Shown here piece by piece: positions 1-11,082 of a stretch of DNA of 64,000 nt. Below the pieces are notes generated by a model that did no database searches, was not told the origin of the DNA, and saw nothing but the letters and a program-made list of their open reading frames with translations. Each line of letters begins with the position of its first letter. Positions within the stretch are counted from its first letter, which is position 1. The stretch is from Brachionus plicatilis. Its lineage: Eukaryota; Rotifera; Eurotatoria; Ploima; Brachionidae. The translations under genes and the position numbers were made by a program. Location of the stretch: the NCBI GenBank assembly GCA_010279815.1, contig QEOQ01000626.1:1027456-1091455 (forward strand), in the 5' to 3' direction.

Positions 1-817
1 CTTTTTTTGAATATATTTAAATATACTGACAATTCCTCATCAGTTTTTGGATAGATAAAACATGACTGAAAAACAAATTGATATTTAAAATTTTATAATT
101 TGAGATTAAAAATTTTTCGAAATCGATATAACTAGCTTCAAAAATTGGACTTAAATTCAATTTTAAAACAATAAACTTAAAGCATATTGATTTTATAATA
201 AAAGTTTAATTAAAATTGAAAAATATTTGATCAAAGATTAAATTTTCAATACTTCTTTTTTTAAGGTTTTTTTTCTAGATTAGTTTTTAATGGTTATATT
301 TTTTTTTATTAATTAAATTTTTTCGCTATTTTAGGAAAATCAAAAAAATGTATTCGAAAAATTTCAAAAATGTGAATAAAATCTAATTAAAAATTAAAAA
401 CATTTAAATTATTTTCAAATGTCATTGAAGACTGATATTTGAAAGCGAGCGTTAATCTCATTTCAGCTCAGAATCGATGCTATTCTGATAAGGAAATTTA
501 AATTTTTTAAAATTCCATTAAGATATTTCAAAAATTTTAAAAAGATCATGTTTAGATAAGGACTAGCTTGCAATATTTACAAAAATGGGATCTAATGGAA
601 GCGGAAATTTTAATTCATATCAGTAGAATTCAAAGCTTTCATTTCATCATTTCCCAATATGTTCCAATCGGATTTTTTCATTTTATCTCTACAATAGAAT
701 TTCTACTCATTCCGAATTTACCTATAAATAAATCTTTTAAAAAGAGCTTTTTTCATTTTAATTTAGTATTAAGTTTTTTTTCTAGCAAAAAAAATCGAAT
801 CGAGAAATAACTCAGAG
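1..817. other. AT-rich upstream region, no gene seen
   Basis: Low-complexity A/T sequence with long T and A runs. Short open frames here (for example around 568-810) are F/I/K-rich, lack recognisable motifs and look like chance frames. It presumably holds the promoter of the neuropeptide gene that starts at 818, but no promoter motif can be named. Confidence 0.5.
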
Positions 818-1235
818 ATGGATCGTGTCACTTTAAGTTCCAAACTCATAGTCTTAATTGTTGTTTTATGCTCGCTGAATTTTTATTTGGCCAAATGTGA
901 CTGTGAGTATTATTTTTTAATTAGACGAAATAGTCTAAATTTTTTAATAAGATTTGGGAAGAAATTTCAAACAATTTGGTCCAGTGTCATTCTCGGAAAA
1001 AAACAGAGACTATGACGTCTTGGATTCTTCAGAGTTAGAATCGAATGAAATGACTGAAAAAGAATATGTGAACAAGATGAGACTTTTGGAATACATTCTA
1101 AATGAAATGAACCAAAAACCAGAGCTATATAAGCCCGTATTCAAGAGAGGTTTTGCCAGATCTTTGGGAAAAGATGATCGAAGACGACCTGGATGGGAAT
1201 TAGCTTATGGAAAGCGAAAACGTAGCACTAATTAA
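818..1235 (+). CDS. Secreted neuropeptide precursor, two exons
   Basis: Exon 1 is 818-902 and exon 2 is 952-1235, joined across a 49-nt GT-AG intron (donor gtgagt). The join is in frame and gives 122 residues. The N-terminus is a typical signal peptide: short charged start, then a hydrophobic LIVLIVVLCSLNFYLA core before KC. The middle is acidic and helical-looking. The C-terminus carries the prohormone signature: KR cleavage after KPVF, then GFARSLGK, a DDRRR site, and PGWELAYG followed by KRKR. Glycine directly before the basic site predicts an amidated peptide ending in -Leu-Ala-Tyr-NH2. A possible second product is GFARSL-NH2, which would need cleavage at the single Lys. I do not recognise the peptide family. 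Poly(A) signal AATAAA lies 76 bp after the stop. Signal peptide and processing sites are seen; release as a hormone is inferred. Confidence 0.75.
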
Positions 1236-1302
1236 GCATTAATGGTTTTTTAAAACACATTTTAATTTTTCTTGGAGAATTTTGTTTGCCAACATTAGCC
1301 AT

Positions 1303-1316
1303 TTTATTTAAATAAA
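1303..1316. terminator. Palindromic shared polyadenylation signal
   Basis: The 14-nt perfect palindrome TTTATTTAAATAAA contains AATAAA on the plus strand (1311-1316), downstream of the neuropeptide stop. It also contains AATAAA on the minus strand (1303-1308), about 64 bp beyond the NEK11 stop at 1372. One element could end both convergent transcripts. Use by both genes is inferred from position. Confidence 0.5.
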
Positions 1317-1371
1317 AGTTCAATTAAAAATCAGTTTTTTTATTATAAAAAATAAATTAATTTAAAATTGA

Positions 1372-4300
1372 TTAATTAAAGCTTGTTAAAAATTCTCCAT
1401 TTTCTTTTTTTTTAAAGTAAATAACCACATCGTCATCGTCGTCATTTGTATCATCTTTGTTTATGATGTCTTCTTGCTGAAGATTCGAGTCATAAAAGCT
1501 TAAAAAAATACATCAAAACTGGTTTTTTTTATTGATTAATTTTTTACTGTTCGTTTCGAATTTTATAAAAACTTTTCAGATTTTTTATTTTTTTGAAAAA
1601 TAATTCATTTTTTAACAGATCTTTAGCCGTAGGTCTTTGATTGGGATCTTTCTCAAGCATTCTAAATTAATTGTTTAAAGTCTTTTTATCTCTGCATTAT
1701 TTTGTTAGCTTTTGGTGTCTTTAAAATTTTGGGCTAAAAATTGCTGATGATCAAATGTTCACCAAGTCTATGATGCATATTCGATATTATAGATTTCATG
1801 TTATCTGTGATTATGCCGAAAAATAGAAAAAGAATGTATTTAAAACTCATCTTTTATTTGTTTTTTTGTATCTCTAAAAGCGAACAAAAATGCTTCATTT
1901 TTTTATAATTAATTAAAAATGTTGTTTTTTGTAATTTTTCAAAAAATTTATTTTTTTTAAATTTTTTTTTGCGTGAAAAATTCTCAAGTGTCTATTTATT
2001 TTTTTTGAGTTTGAATGAAAAGCTATTTAAATAAAAACATCTTTTCTAGAAATCAAAATATTGAATTAGAAGATCCTGAACAAGATTTATTTAGCGAATG
2101 CGATGACAATAAAGATGAAGAAGTTCAGTAAAGCTCGGTAAATGCTCAGTAAATTTATTTCCCTAAAAAATGTGTATTTGCTAGGCATATAAATTTTTTA
2201 ATGATTTGTAAATTTTTTTTAATTTCGACTGATAATAAATTATACTCAAAAGTCGAAACCTTAGAAAAGACAATGGCTTGGAATGAAATACAATTAGCCT
2301 TTTTTTTTAATATTTTTTATAGAGGGAAAGTTGAGCTGAATCCGAAATTTTGGTTTGAATTAATATTATTAAATAGAATAAGAATTTTTAACATGTTATT
2401 TAAAAAAAAAATATTTAGTAGATTAGTGATAAATTAGAAATTATAGAGCTATTAAAGTAATTAACACGACTGAAAAATTCTTAAACTTAGGAATATTAGA
2501 AGGCTCTTAAATTAATATCTTTTTAAATTTAAAAAATAATTAAAAATATTTTCGAATTTTTTTTCACAATAATTGAGCAGCATATTAAAAAAATTTTTTA
2601 TATTTTAGAATTTTTTTTTTGAAAAAGCTAAAAAAATGTGTTTTTATGATTTTTCAGGATGTACAAAAACAAAATTGAGAGTGCTTGTTCTTTTGGTTAT
2701 TGGTTTTAGGTGGTAATTTATTTTGTCTATCAGCTTGAATTTTTTGAATTCTTGAAAAAGATTTACACAAATTGTCCTTTGGTTTAGACTTGAAATTTCA
2801 TTCACTGATTTATAAAAGGGATGTACTTAGTATCCTTTTTGTGTTTTTGTTGTAAAAAATATGTTATTTTTATACTTTTTAAAACTATTTATGTTCCCTC
2901 TAGTTTTTTTCTTACCTTTTTCGCTAATATAAAATCATGTTAAAGCTCGGTAAATACTCAGTAAATTGATTTCCCTAAAAAATGTGTTTTTGCTAGAACA
3001 AAAACCAAATTTCTTCTCCTCATTTAGAAAAAAATGATGATCATTTTTTTCCTATTAAATTAATATTTACACTACTAGGATAATAACATTTCTCAGCAAA
3101 TAAGCAGTTAAAAAAATTTTACCCAAAATTATATCATGTTTTGAATATTGAAAGAGGTCGGCAGATGTGTTTTCAATTTCTTCTTTTTTTCTTCAGCTCT
3201 CAAATATCTAAACATGCATAGCCATGCTCTTTCAGCTAATTTTAATTTTAATTAAGTTGATTTTGTCACAAAATCATCTAAATTTTTTTATTTCTTAAAC
3301 AGTTTCTTAAATTGTTTATTAGTTTACATTAAGTTAATGTTAAAAAAATGAATTCCGTTTGTTATTTTTCTAATTATAAATTTGCAATTATTGTAAAAAA
3401 GTTTGTTTTTTCAATGCGATTTTTTTATAAATTTTTTTTTTCGAGTAAACCGAATTTTCGTTAATTCGAATAAATTTTTTGAGATATCTGTTCGGTTTAA
3501 AGAGGGTTGACCGTACTTTACATCATATATTTTTTATCATTTAATTAAATTTTTTTGTTTTTAGATTCTTATTTTCTAGTCTTTACTGACTTGTTTTTAA
3601 GTCAAATTCACTAAAATTAATGCCAAAGTCAAGACTTTTAGAGTCTTAATATTGTTTTTGAAGCTTAATATGGTTCGGATTTTTGTGTCATCAGCATTTT
3701 CTTTAAATTATTCAACTCTAAATTTTGAAAGTAATGAATCAGAATGGTTTGCCTGAAATAATTTTTTGAGTCACATGAAATTTTTTGGTGAAAATGTTCT
3801 AATGTCTTATTTAATTTCATAAATTTAATTTAATTTTTCAGAATTAGAACTATACTTTAAATTCACAAAAAAAAATTGACTAGGAATCGGAAAAAATTAA
3901 TGTTCATAAATCTGCATATATTGACTAACAAGATATTTTTTTTTACTATATTGATAGAAATTAAAAATTATGGTTGCATTTGTTTGAGAAAGTGTTACAA
4001 GAACAGTTGATCCAAATTTGAAAAAAGGAAATAAAGTAAAAAAAAATAGAATTGAAGTAAATTTATATAGATAGCAGCAAAAGGATTTTATTTAATTTTA
4101 AATACAGTAGTTTGACATATTCTTTTTAAATTGGCCTAACCTAAACTCATAAACTGATCACAGATTCGGCGAGAATTTGATCATAAACTAGACATAAATA
4201 TTTTAATAAAAATAATTATTATTTTTTTAACAATAATCATTGATTTTTAAAAAAATGTAACTTACTTTTTGAATATTGTTTTTAATCCTATAGAATAGGA

Positions 4301-5060
4301 ATTCGGTAAATTTGGTTGATTATGATAGACAATTTTGTAGATTATTTCTGGCTCAGTTTTACCAGAATAAGCTAACTTAAATGTGCACATTTCAAACACA
4401 ATGCAACCTAGAGACCAAATATCACTTTTGAAATCATATTTGCCTGAAAATCTTTCCGGACTTGTATAGCTGGTTGTTCCTTTAAGACAATGGGAACCAG
4501 TGCGTATATAGGTGCTAGTTTCTGGGATGACTTTTGAGATGCCAAAGTCACCAATAACCAAATGAATGCTGTGTTCATCATGCTTTGTTTTCTTTAAAAA
4601 AACATTTCTTGTTTTGAGATCTCGGTGTATAATTCCCATTGAGTGTATGTAAACCAAAGCCGAAAGTAACTGGATTGTTAATTCTATGACAAGTTCCTCT
4701 GCTAAAATGCATCCGTCTTTATTTCTGGAATTAAGAAATTCTTTAAGATCACCACCATCACAATATTCAGTCACAATACAAAAATGATGATCTTCGAAAT
4801 AAGACTCATGAAAAACTAGAACGTGATCATGTTCGATTTTTGACAAAAGATCGGCCTCGCGCGCCACATCGATTGCGTCCTCTGGTCGAACGTCTCTCAA
4901 AGCTATTTTTTTGATTACCTTACTTCTTTAAGTGATTAAAAATAAATATAAAATTAGAAAATCTAAATTACGATTTTTTTTCTTTTAAATCTGATACTAA
5001 ATAAGCGACCCCAAATCCACCTCTGTTTAATTCTTTTTCAAAACGGTATTTATAAGACAT
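1372..5060 (-). CDS. NEK11: NEK11-like NIMA-related serine/threonine kinase
   Basis: Four exons read on the minus strand: 5060-4972, 4922-4266, 1661-1548 and 1498-1372. All junctions are GT-AG, phases agree, and the total is 987 nt or 328 aa. Exon 1 carries the glycine loop (NRGGFGVAYLVSD, residues 12-24). Exon 2 begins with KVIKKI, with the probable ATP-anchoring Lys34. It then has the HRDLKTRN catalytic loop (Asp131), DFG at 155-157, and the GTTSYTSPE activation segment. Exon 3 supplies the end of the kinase fold (MLEKDPNQRPTA). Exon 4 is a short acidic tail rich in Asp. The ITEYC/VTEYCDGGDL and HRDLKTRN segments match NEK11 best from memory; NEK11 acts in the DNA-damage cell-cycle checkpoint. 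The tail is much shorter than the long regulatory C-terminus of vertebrate NEK11. A 2.6-kb intron separates exons 2 and 3. Confidence 0.85.
2050..2131 (+). other. Exon-like orphan segment
   Basis: A TTTTCTAG acceptor-like site is followed by about 26 codons of acidic, well-balanced coding sequence (IELEDPEQDLFSECDDNKDE) that ends in TAA just as the 56-bp repeat begins. It looks like a terminal coding exon on the strand opposite NEK11, or a relic of a copied gene. No upstream partner exon was found. Confidence 0.25.
2128..2996 (+). repeat. 56-bp direct repeat pair (2128-2184, 2941-2996)
   Basis: Two copies of a segment beginning TAAAGCTCGGTAAAT and ending TTTGCTAG lie about 810 bp apart in the same orientation, with only about four differences. 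They may be ends of a decayed mobile element or a local duplication. Only the copies themselves were seen. Confidence 0.6.
3440..3515. mobile_element. Possible pogo/Tigger-type transposon end
   Basis: Reading the minus strand from about 3515, the sequence runs ACGGTCAACCCTCTTTAAAC, then CGAACAGATATCTC, then an ATTCGAATTAACG stretch. That resembles terminal repeats of pogo/Tigger-like DNA transposons (CAGTCAACC...). No second end was found nearby, so this would be a solo relic. Confidence 0.25.
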
Positions 5061-5675
5061 TAGTGTGTCTAATTTTAAAAGATATTTTTTTAAAATTAGT
5101 TTGGTTATTTAAAAAATAAGAGAAAAACGAAGCTTTTTATTAAGATTTTTTTTTACGAAATCAAACATAATTTTTATGATTATTTTAAATAAAAGATTTT
5201 CTTATCACAATTTCTATTTTCATTAGTAAGGAAGTAATGACTAGTCAAATGAAGTCAACAAATAGTTGTTATTGAAACAAATAATATACAAAAATAATAA
5301 TAATTGTCTGATTATTAATTTATTTCTTGCTGAAAATGATCTCAAAATTCTTATATTTTAGAATAATGTCCAAAAATTTATTTTCAATTTAAAAAAATGA
5401 CTGTTTTTTTTAAGTTCTTTCTTAAGAGACATTTTAAGTCAAGACTGTGTATTTTTTCAATTGATTTCCAGACATGTGAATGAATATCGAAAAAATATTA
5501 TTTATTTATTTATCTCTTTTATTTGTATATGACGAGTTATAAATAAATTAAGTTAATAAAGAAAAATATAATAAAAATTAAAATAGATAGATTAAAATAA
5601 AAGAGCGACAGGTTTCAAATTAAAATTTAAATATATCTTATTTTGTCTTTTTTCTTTTTTGAATCATTCAATATT

Positions 5676-5908
5676 AGGCGAAATTCGCCTTTATATTTGA
5701 CGCATGGCCGCCCGCCAAAAAGTTGGCCGGATTTTTGGCCGCCCGTTTATATTTGGCCGTTTATTTTGGCGGTCTAAAAATTAGGCCGCCAAGTTGGCCG
5801 GCCAAATGGCCGCCGCCAAAAAGTTGGCCGGCTAATGCGGACACGGTCACGGTTTCTGAAAATTTTGGCCGGTTAAGTGGCCGCTTGTATCCCAACACTA
5901 AGGCGAAT
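5676..5908. mobile_element. GC-rich island with GGCC motif repeats
   Basis: About 200 bp are far richer in G+C than anything around them. Variants of TTGGCCG and GGCCGCC recur in both orientations, with a perfect palindrome TTGGCCGGCCAA at 5794-5805. The island is bounded by the inverted 9-mers ATTCGCCTT (5683-5691) and AAGGCGAAT (5900-5908). The left boundary is itself a small palindrome, AGGCGAAATTCGCCT (5676-5690). It encodes nothing convincing; the open frame through it is a by-product of its composition. It behaves like a non-autonomous transposon. The family is not recognised. Confidence 0.5.
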
Positions 5909-6214
5909 CTAATTTTTATTTAGCTTTTACTTTTAAATTAACTTTTGGTTGTTAAAATTACAAACAATCAAGTATTGTGAAATAAACTTAAAGATTGATG
6001 CATAATTTTTTTAATTAATTTAAAAAACCAATTAACCAGTATTTAAAAAATTAAATTTTTTTTCCCTTAATTTAAGCTAAAAACGATGACTTCATGGATG
6101 TTTCATCTATGAATCATCTCATTTTTTATAGACGAAATATGTTTTTGTATTAAAACCAGAAAATTTTATTTTATTTTATTAAATTGTATTCTCTTCAAAA
6201 CATTTAGAAATAGT

Positions 6215-6570
6215 CCTATATCATGAAAAACTTTACGTATTTCATCGAATAGAAGTAACCACAAATAGAAGAAACTTGCTTGTATTTGAGTCAAAAATTT
6301 TCCTTTATTTTTCATTTTAAAATAAAAGAAAGATCGGTTATCGAAGGGTTTCTTTTATTAGAAAATTTTTCACTTCCAAAAAGTGACTCAAATAAATCAA
6401 ATATCTATTAGAGACAAAAAATGCATGTTTTACATGATAAATGACTGGTGAATTTTCTTTTAATCGAAACACATTTTGAGAAAAATAGCTAAAATAAAGG
6501 AAAAAATTTGACTCAAATACTAGCAAGTTCCTTCTATTTGTGGCTTTTACTATTCGATGAAATACGGTAT
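6215..6570. mobile_element. Fold-back element (MITE-like)
   Basis: About 85-bp arms at 6215-6310 and 6480-6570 are inverted copies. They share CGTATTTCATCGAATAG, CACAAATAGAAG, AACTTGC and GTATTTGAGTCAAA in the same order, with a short AT-rich centre. There is no coding capacity; the minus-strand open frame inside (6338-6526) is a product of the arms. It resembles a miniature inverted-repeat transposable element. Confidence 0.7.
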
Positions 6571-7709
6571 TTTTTTATAATTCTATTTTGAAAATCAATT
6601 ATTGCTTATTTCTTTTTAAGTTTTAAAATAAAAAAAAATAATTTTATTTTTTTAAATATACCTTAAAAAAATCAATTTTGATATTTAAGGGAAAAATCGA
6701 AAAAATACTGTAAAAATGAGGAAAACAGTAAGAAAATTACAAATTCAGTCAGTTTAGAAGAATTACATATTCTATTAGCCTAAAGATATGAAGCTGATAT
6801 ATCTTGCTACACATGAAGCCGATAATTGGTGTAAATTCTTAATCAATTGCGTATCTAGTGGATCACCTCTTAACAAAGGATTTCATATCTAATTGGATTT
6901 CTAGCAATGTTCTTTGATTCAAAAATTTACTCAAGCTGCCTTTAGTCAAGTTAAAAGACAATAAAGCAATTGTTAAGCTAATAATTTCCTTAAAAAATAA
7001 AAAATTAAATTTTTTCTTTTTGTTATTCATAAATCGGAAGATAAACTTTGAAAAAACCCTTTTTTCTAAAATTTATACTTATTATTATCTTCGTAAAAAT
7101 AATTTGAAAAATTAAAAAAATATTTAAAAATTAAATAAATTATGATGTATTAAATATTTTTCTACAATACTGAAATATTCTAATTTTCATCGTTGAATTT
7201 AGATTTAGAATGGTTTCTAACTCATAAATGATTCATCTATCAATTTTCATCGATCAATCATCATTTGTTTTGTGACTGGGTTTCGAAATGGGAAAGGTAG
7301 TAAAGTTATCAAAAAACACTCAATTTGGCCACGTTAATTTTTTTTCGCCACTGATGTCAAAATTGATCACTTTTTTTTTCTTAGTCACATAATTTAATAA
7401 ATTTTTTTATCACATATTTACTGGTCACATTTTGCAATAAACCCCCAAATCAATAGCCAAGTTTAATCTCCGACAATAAATCTTAATTGTATTAACTTAG
7501 CATTAAACAAGGATATTTGGTAACCATCTTATGCTTCCAAGTTCAAGACAAAATAAAAACTTATCAGGTCTGTATTTAGAAAAATTTTAGCATTTAAATT
7601 ATTTTATGTTTATCAGCGAAAATGAAAATTTATTATTTTGAAAGAAATAAAAGTATTATGAAAATAAAGTAAAATCAACCAAGGATTGAAGAATTTCGTA
7701 TATGTTAGC

Positions 7710-9323
7710 ATGGATCAAAATACCGAATCTAAAAAGATGATACTCAAATACAAATTTAACAATACCACTTTAACAACTAGCCCCAATGAGCTTCATTACA
7801 CAATTCTCTCTGATGATACAAACGAATTCAGTAGAACACTTTCTAAATTTAAAAAAAGTCTCAAAAAAACAGAACTGGAAGAGAAATTGTGCCAAAGAGA
7901 CCAATATGGAAACACTGCTTTACACTTGGCAGTAATGACCGGCAATTTGGAAGCCACTAGGCTTTTGTTGGAGTCTGGCAGCAGAGTCAAAATTCGAAAT
8001 GAACAATTTTGGACTCCTTTACACGAAGCCATTTCGCTTGGCAATAAAGAAATGGTAAAAATTTTGTACTCAAAATTTATCAAAGAAGTAAAAAACGAGT
8101 TTGAAAACTCGGTACCACTGATAAAAATTTCTCTGAAAGAAATGCTTGATTTTTATGTTGAAATAAAATGGGACTTTGAGACTTGGATCCCGTTTGTGAG
8201 CCGATTCCTGCCGTCCGATGTGTGCAAAGTGTACAAATACGGCACCAAGATTAGAATTGACACGACCCTTGAAGACGTGGCTCGGGCAGCACACAACACC
8301 GACAATTCAAATGGTGAACAATCGGGCTTTTCTCCATTAAATTGGAAAAGGGGAGACCTGTCTTTTATAGTCGACATTCGGCAAGAAAAAAACAAAAGTT
8401 CCATAGTTTTTTTGGACAATAACAAGAAAACCTATGTCCGAATTGATCCAAGAAAAAATGAAGATGAAGAAATGGACGAGGAAACATTGAGCAAAGAAAT
8501 TGAGTTTTTGCTCTCGAACGAGATAGCTCATGTTAAGTTGGACACTTCGGCAGCCGAGTTTGCACTTATGGAAACTGGATGGCTGAGCAAAAAACCAAAA
8601 ATAGACTTTGTAAATGGATATTTATCTACTTTTTATGATATTAAAAATTTATATGTGGTTAGCAAAGTCAGACTAGAGCATCTGTCGGCCGAGGAGCTGA
8701 AAAAAAAGGAAATGGAACACAAGAAATTTTTGGAATATTTGGGTGGAAAATCGCAGGAGCAGGTATTTGAGCTTTCAAATGATACAAAAAAGGACTCAAC
8801 TGATTCTCTGGTCTCGATCGGGTCCAAGACCGAGAGCAGCAATCAGCCAAGATTGATCACATGGGACGAATACATGAATCATTCAGTGGACAATTGTCCA
8901 ACTTTTGGAAGAAAACTAAAATTAAAAGAGAACCGCAAAGAATTCAAGGCCCAAATTGCAATGGTTAGTTGGCTACTTTTATTTTGAATAAATCAGTAAT
9001 TTTTTACTTAATTTTTTAGTCCGATGAATTTCCGTTGAATGTGACAGAGTTGAATAATTTGCTAGAAGCACTAGCTCCCCTTGGAAAGTTTAGAAGGTTG
9101 AAAGAGTTCATTGATTTAAAACTTCCGTCCGGCTTTCCGGTCAAAATTGGTAAATGAACAAACAAAAAGATGTTTTTTTTTCTACTTAGTTTATTTTTTA
9201 GATATTCCAATTGTTGCCACTGTAAGTGCCAAAGTATGCTTTCAAAATTTTAAACGAGATTTCAAATTTGATCCAAATTTTTTTTCAATTCCACCAAGCT
9301 ACGAGCAAATTCAGGTCGAATAA
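7710..9323 (+). CDS. ANKRD13C: ANKRD13C-like ankyrin / GPCR-chaperone protein
   Basis: Three exons, 7710-8963, 9020-9149 and 9202-9323, sum to 1506 nt and encode 501 aa. The ATG at 7710 was chosen because no better start lies upstream in the open frame. Two ankyrin repeats are visible (QYGNTALHLAVMTGNLEATR near residue 65 and WTPLHEAISLGNKEM near 100). They are followed by the long GPCR-chaperone-2 type domain. Segments such as WIPFVSRFLPSDVCKVYKYG, RGDLSF, AETGWL-like ALMETGWL, ITWDEY and the C-terminal LPSGFPVKIDIPIVATVSAK match ANKRD13C better than ANKRD13A/B/D from memory. ANKRD13C is an ER-membrane-associated protein that retains and helps fold some G-protein-coupled receptors. No ubiquitin-interacting motifs are present, as expected for the C paralogue. 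Both introns are about 50 nt. Confidence 0.88.
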
Positions 9324-11082
9324 AATTTTTTTTCCATGCAACGAATTTTTGAAATTGTTTTTTATACTTTTTAAAAATTTAATTATAAATAAATTTCATT
9401 AATTTAATTTAATGATTCTTTTATTTATTTTTTCAAGAAAAAAATTAAAAGTTTTTTTTTTAAGTGATGTTAAAGCTTGAAGAGATTATTTGTTAAGCTT
9501 TTAATGTAAGCACTTTAAAGATTTTTGAAAATTAGTTTTAAAAAAATTATTGATTAATAAATGTAAATTTAAAAAATGAAAATAAATATTTTTATTAGCA
9601 AAAACTGGTAGTTAATTACCTATTTTTCAATTACTTAATTTTTTAATTACAAACAAATAAAAAAAAATTACGATTAACCAGAAAAACATATTCTTATTAG
9701 AAATATTAATATTAAAGTCATCAAAATAAATAAATTTACACAATTCCTATTTTTACAATTAAAAATAATTCTATTTTCAGCTTATTGTGTTTATTTTTCT
9801 CTTTAATTGTTTTTCCATTTGTTTTTTTTTTTTGGAAAATTTGAATTTCAGAGAAAAGTCATCGTTGTAGGAGAAAGGAAAGGTCATTGCTTCTTTTCCA
9901 GTACTGACAAAAGAAATTAAATACGCAATTAAATTGCAGAGTTTATTACAGAAAATCTAACAAAAATTATAACACTTTGTTACGTTTACAGAACAAGTTT
10001 CTGAGATTGTGTGAAATTCAGTACAAAATGATAAAAAGAATAGAAAAAAATTGAATAACTTTTGTTCTAAAGGTTTAAACTAGCAGACTTTTACAGTTGA
10101 TGCAACTTTGAATGTTGCACCATTTTGCATTCACAGAATTAATTTTAAACTTTTAGAAAAAAAGTTATTTAATTGTTTTACACTTTACTTTGTTTTTTTG
10201 TACTGAACTTCTCAAAACCGTTTTTGAGCTTTTGAAAAAAAGTTTTAACATTTTTTGTATTGTAGATTTTGTATGAAATTTCACAATGCCTGGAAAAAGC
10301 CAAAAAAAAACAAATTTTTGAGTATTTTTTGTAGTGTTTACGAAAAAAGGTTTTTTTAATATTTTGTTTGACAATTTCAAAATTTGTTTAAAAAAAGTAA
10401 CTATTGTTTACAAAAAATAAATCATTTTAATCTTTAAGAGAGTTTCTATTAGTTAACAAATCTCAAATTTTACTAATAAAACTAACTTGAAAAGTTAAAA
10501 AATTAGCAATCTTTCGGACGTGTATGTTGGTTTTGTGAAATTTGGTACATTAAAACATGTCTTAAAAAAAATTCAGAAGTAATTCAGAATTTCATTTTTA
10601 GCTTTATCAAGTTAAATAATTATTTTTTTAATTATTTCATGACTAAAAGGTAAAAGTCAACTAAGTAACTAGGCAAAATGAATTCAATGATCAAAATTTA
10701 TTTTAAAAAAAGATTTTAATTAGTCTTTAATTTCTAAACTTAATATAGAAATACATTTTTATTGTAGTAATTTTAATATTTAAATTACTTTTTTTCAGAA
10801 TAATTCATAATAATTGCTTACGGCAAAACATGGTTTGTCTAGCATGAACATTTTTCTCTACATCAAATTTGCCAATAAATATACTTTTTTTATGTAATAA
10901 TATTTGATTCAATTTAACAGTAACTTAGCAAAAATTGAAATCTACTGTGTCAATAAAATACTTTATTGATAGTTAACCAAAAAAATCCTTTTTAAATATA
11001 TTTATTTAGCTTTTTATGTTTAAAAAAAGCCCTTAATATTTAAATAAAATTAAAAAATATATAAATTCTGTTTAAGTTTTTT
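9324..11082. other. Intergenic region, A/T-rich
   Basis: Intergenic space between the 3' ends of ANKRD13C (+) and the C1orf87-like gene (-). No coding signal was seen. A degenerate relative of the fold-back family at 15.8 kb may lie at about 10.0-10.16 kb, with GTGAAATTCAGTACAAAATG and a TTGCACCATTTTGC stretch. Confidence 0.5.

Larger units (their letters stand above)
1662..4265. other. Large NEK11 intron with repeats
   Basis: This 2.6-kb intron on the minus strand is mostly A/T-rich filler. It holds a directly repeated 56-bp segment (2128-2184 and 2941-2996), an exon-like plus-strand stretch at 2050-2131, and a possible transposon end at about 3440-3515. No complete gene is seen. Confidence 0.5.
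5061..7709. other. Intergenic region between NEK11 and ANKRD13C
   Basis: A head-to-head intergenic region of 2.65 kb. It contains a GC-rich repeat island (5676-5908) and a fold-back element (about 6215-6570); otherwise it is A/T-rich with no coding signal. Both flanking promoters must lie here. Confidence 0.5.

Noticed and set aside
568..810. 80-codon plus-strand open frame before the neuropeptide gene
   Set aside because: Composition is F/I/K/S-driven, with no motif or splice context; typical chance frame in A/T-rich DNA.
2201..2437. 78-codon plus-strand open frame in the NEK11 intron
   Set aside because: Low-complexity F/K/I composition and no homology that I recognise.
5723..5923. Open frame through the GC-rich island
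   Set aside because: The predicted peptide (PPSWPAKWPP type) simply reflects the GGCC repeats; no start context or domain.
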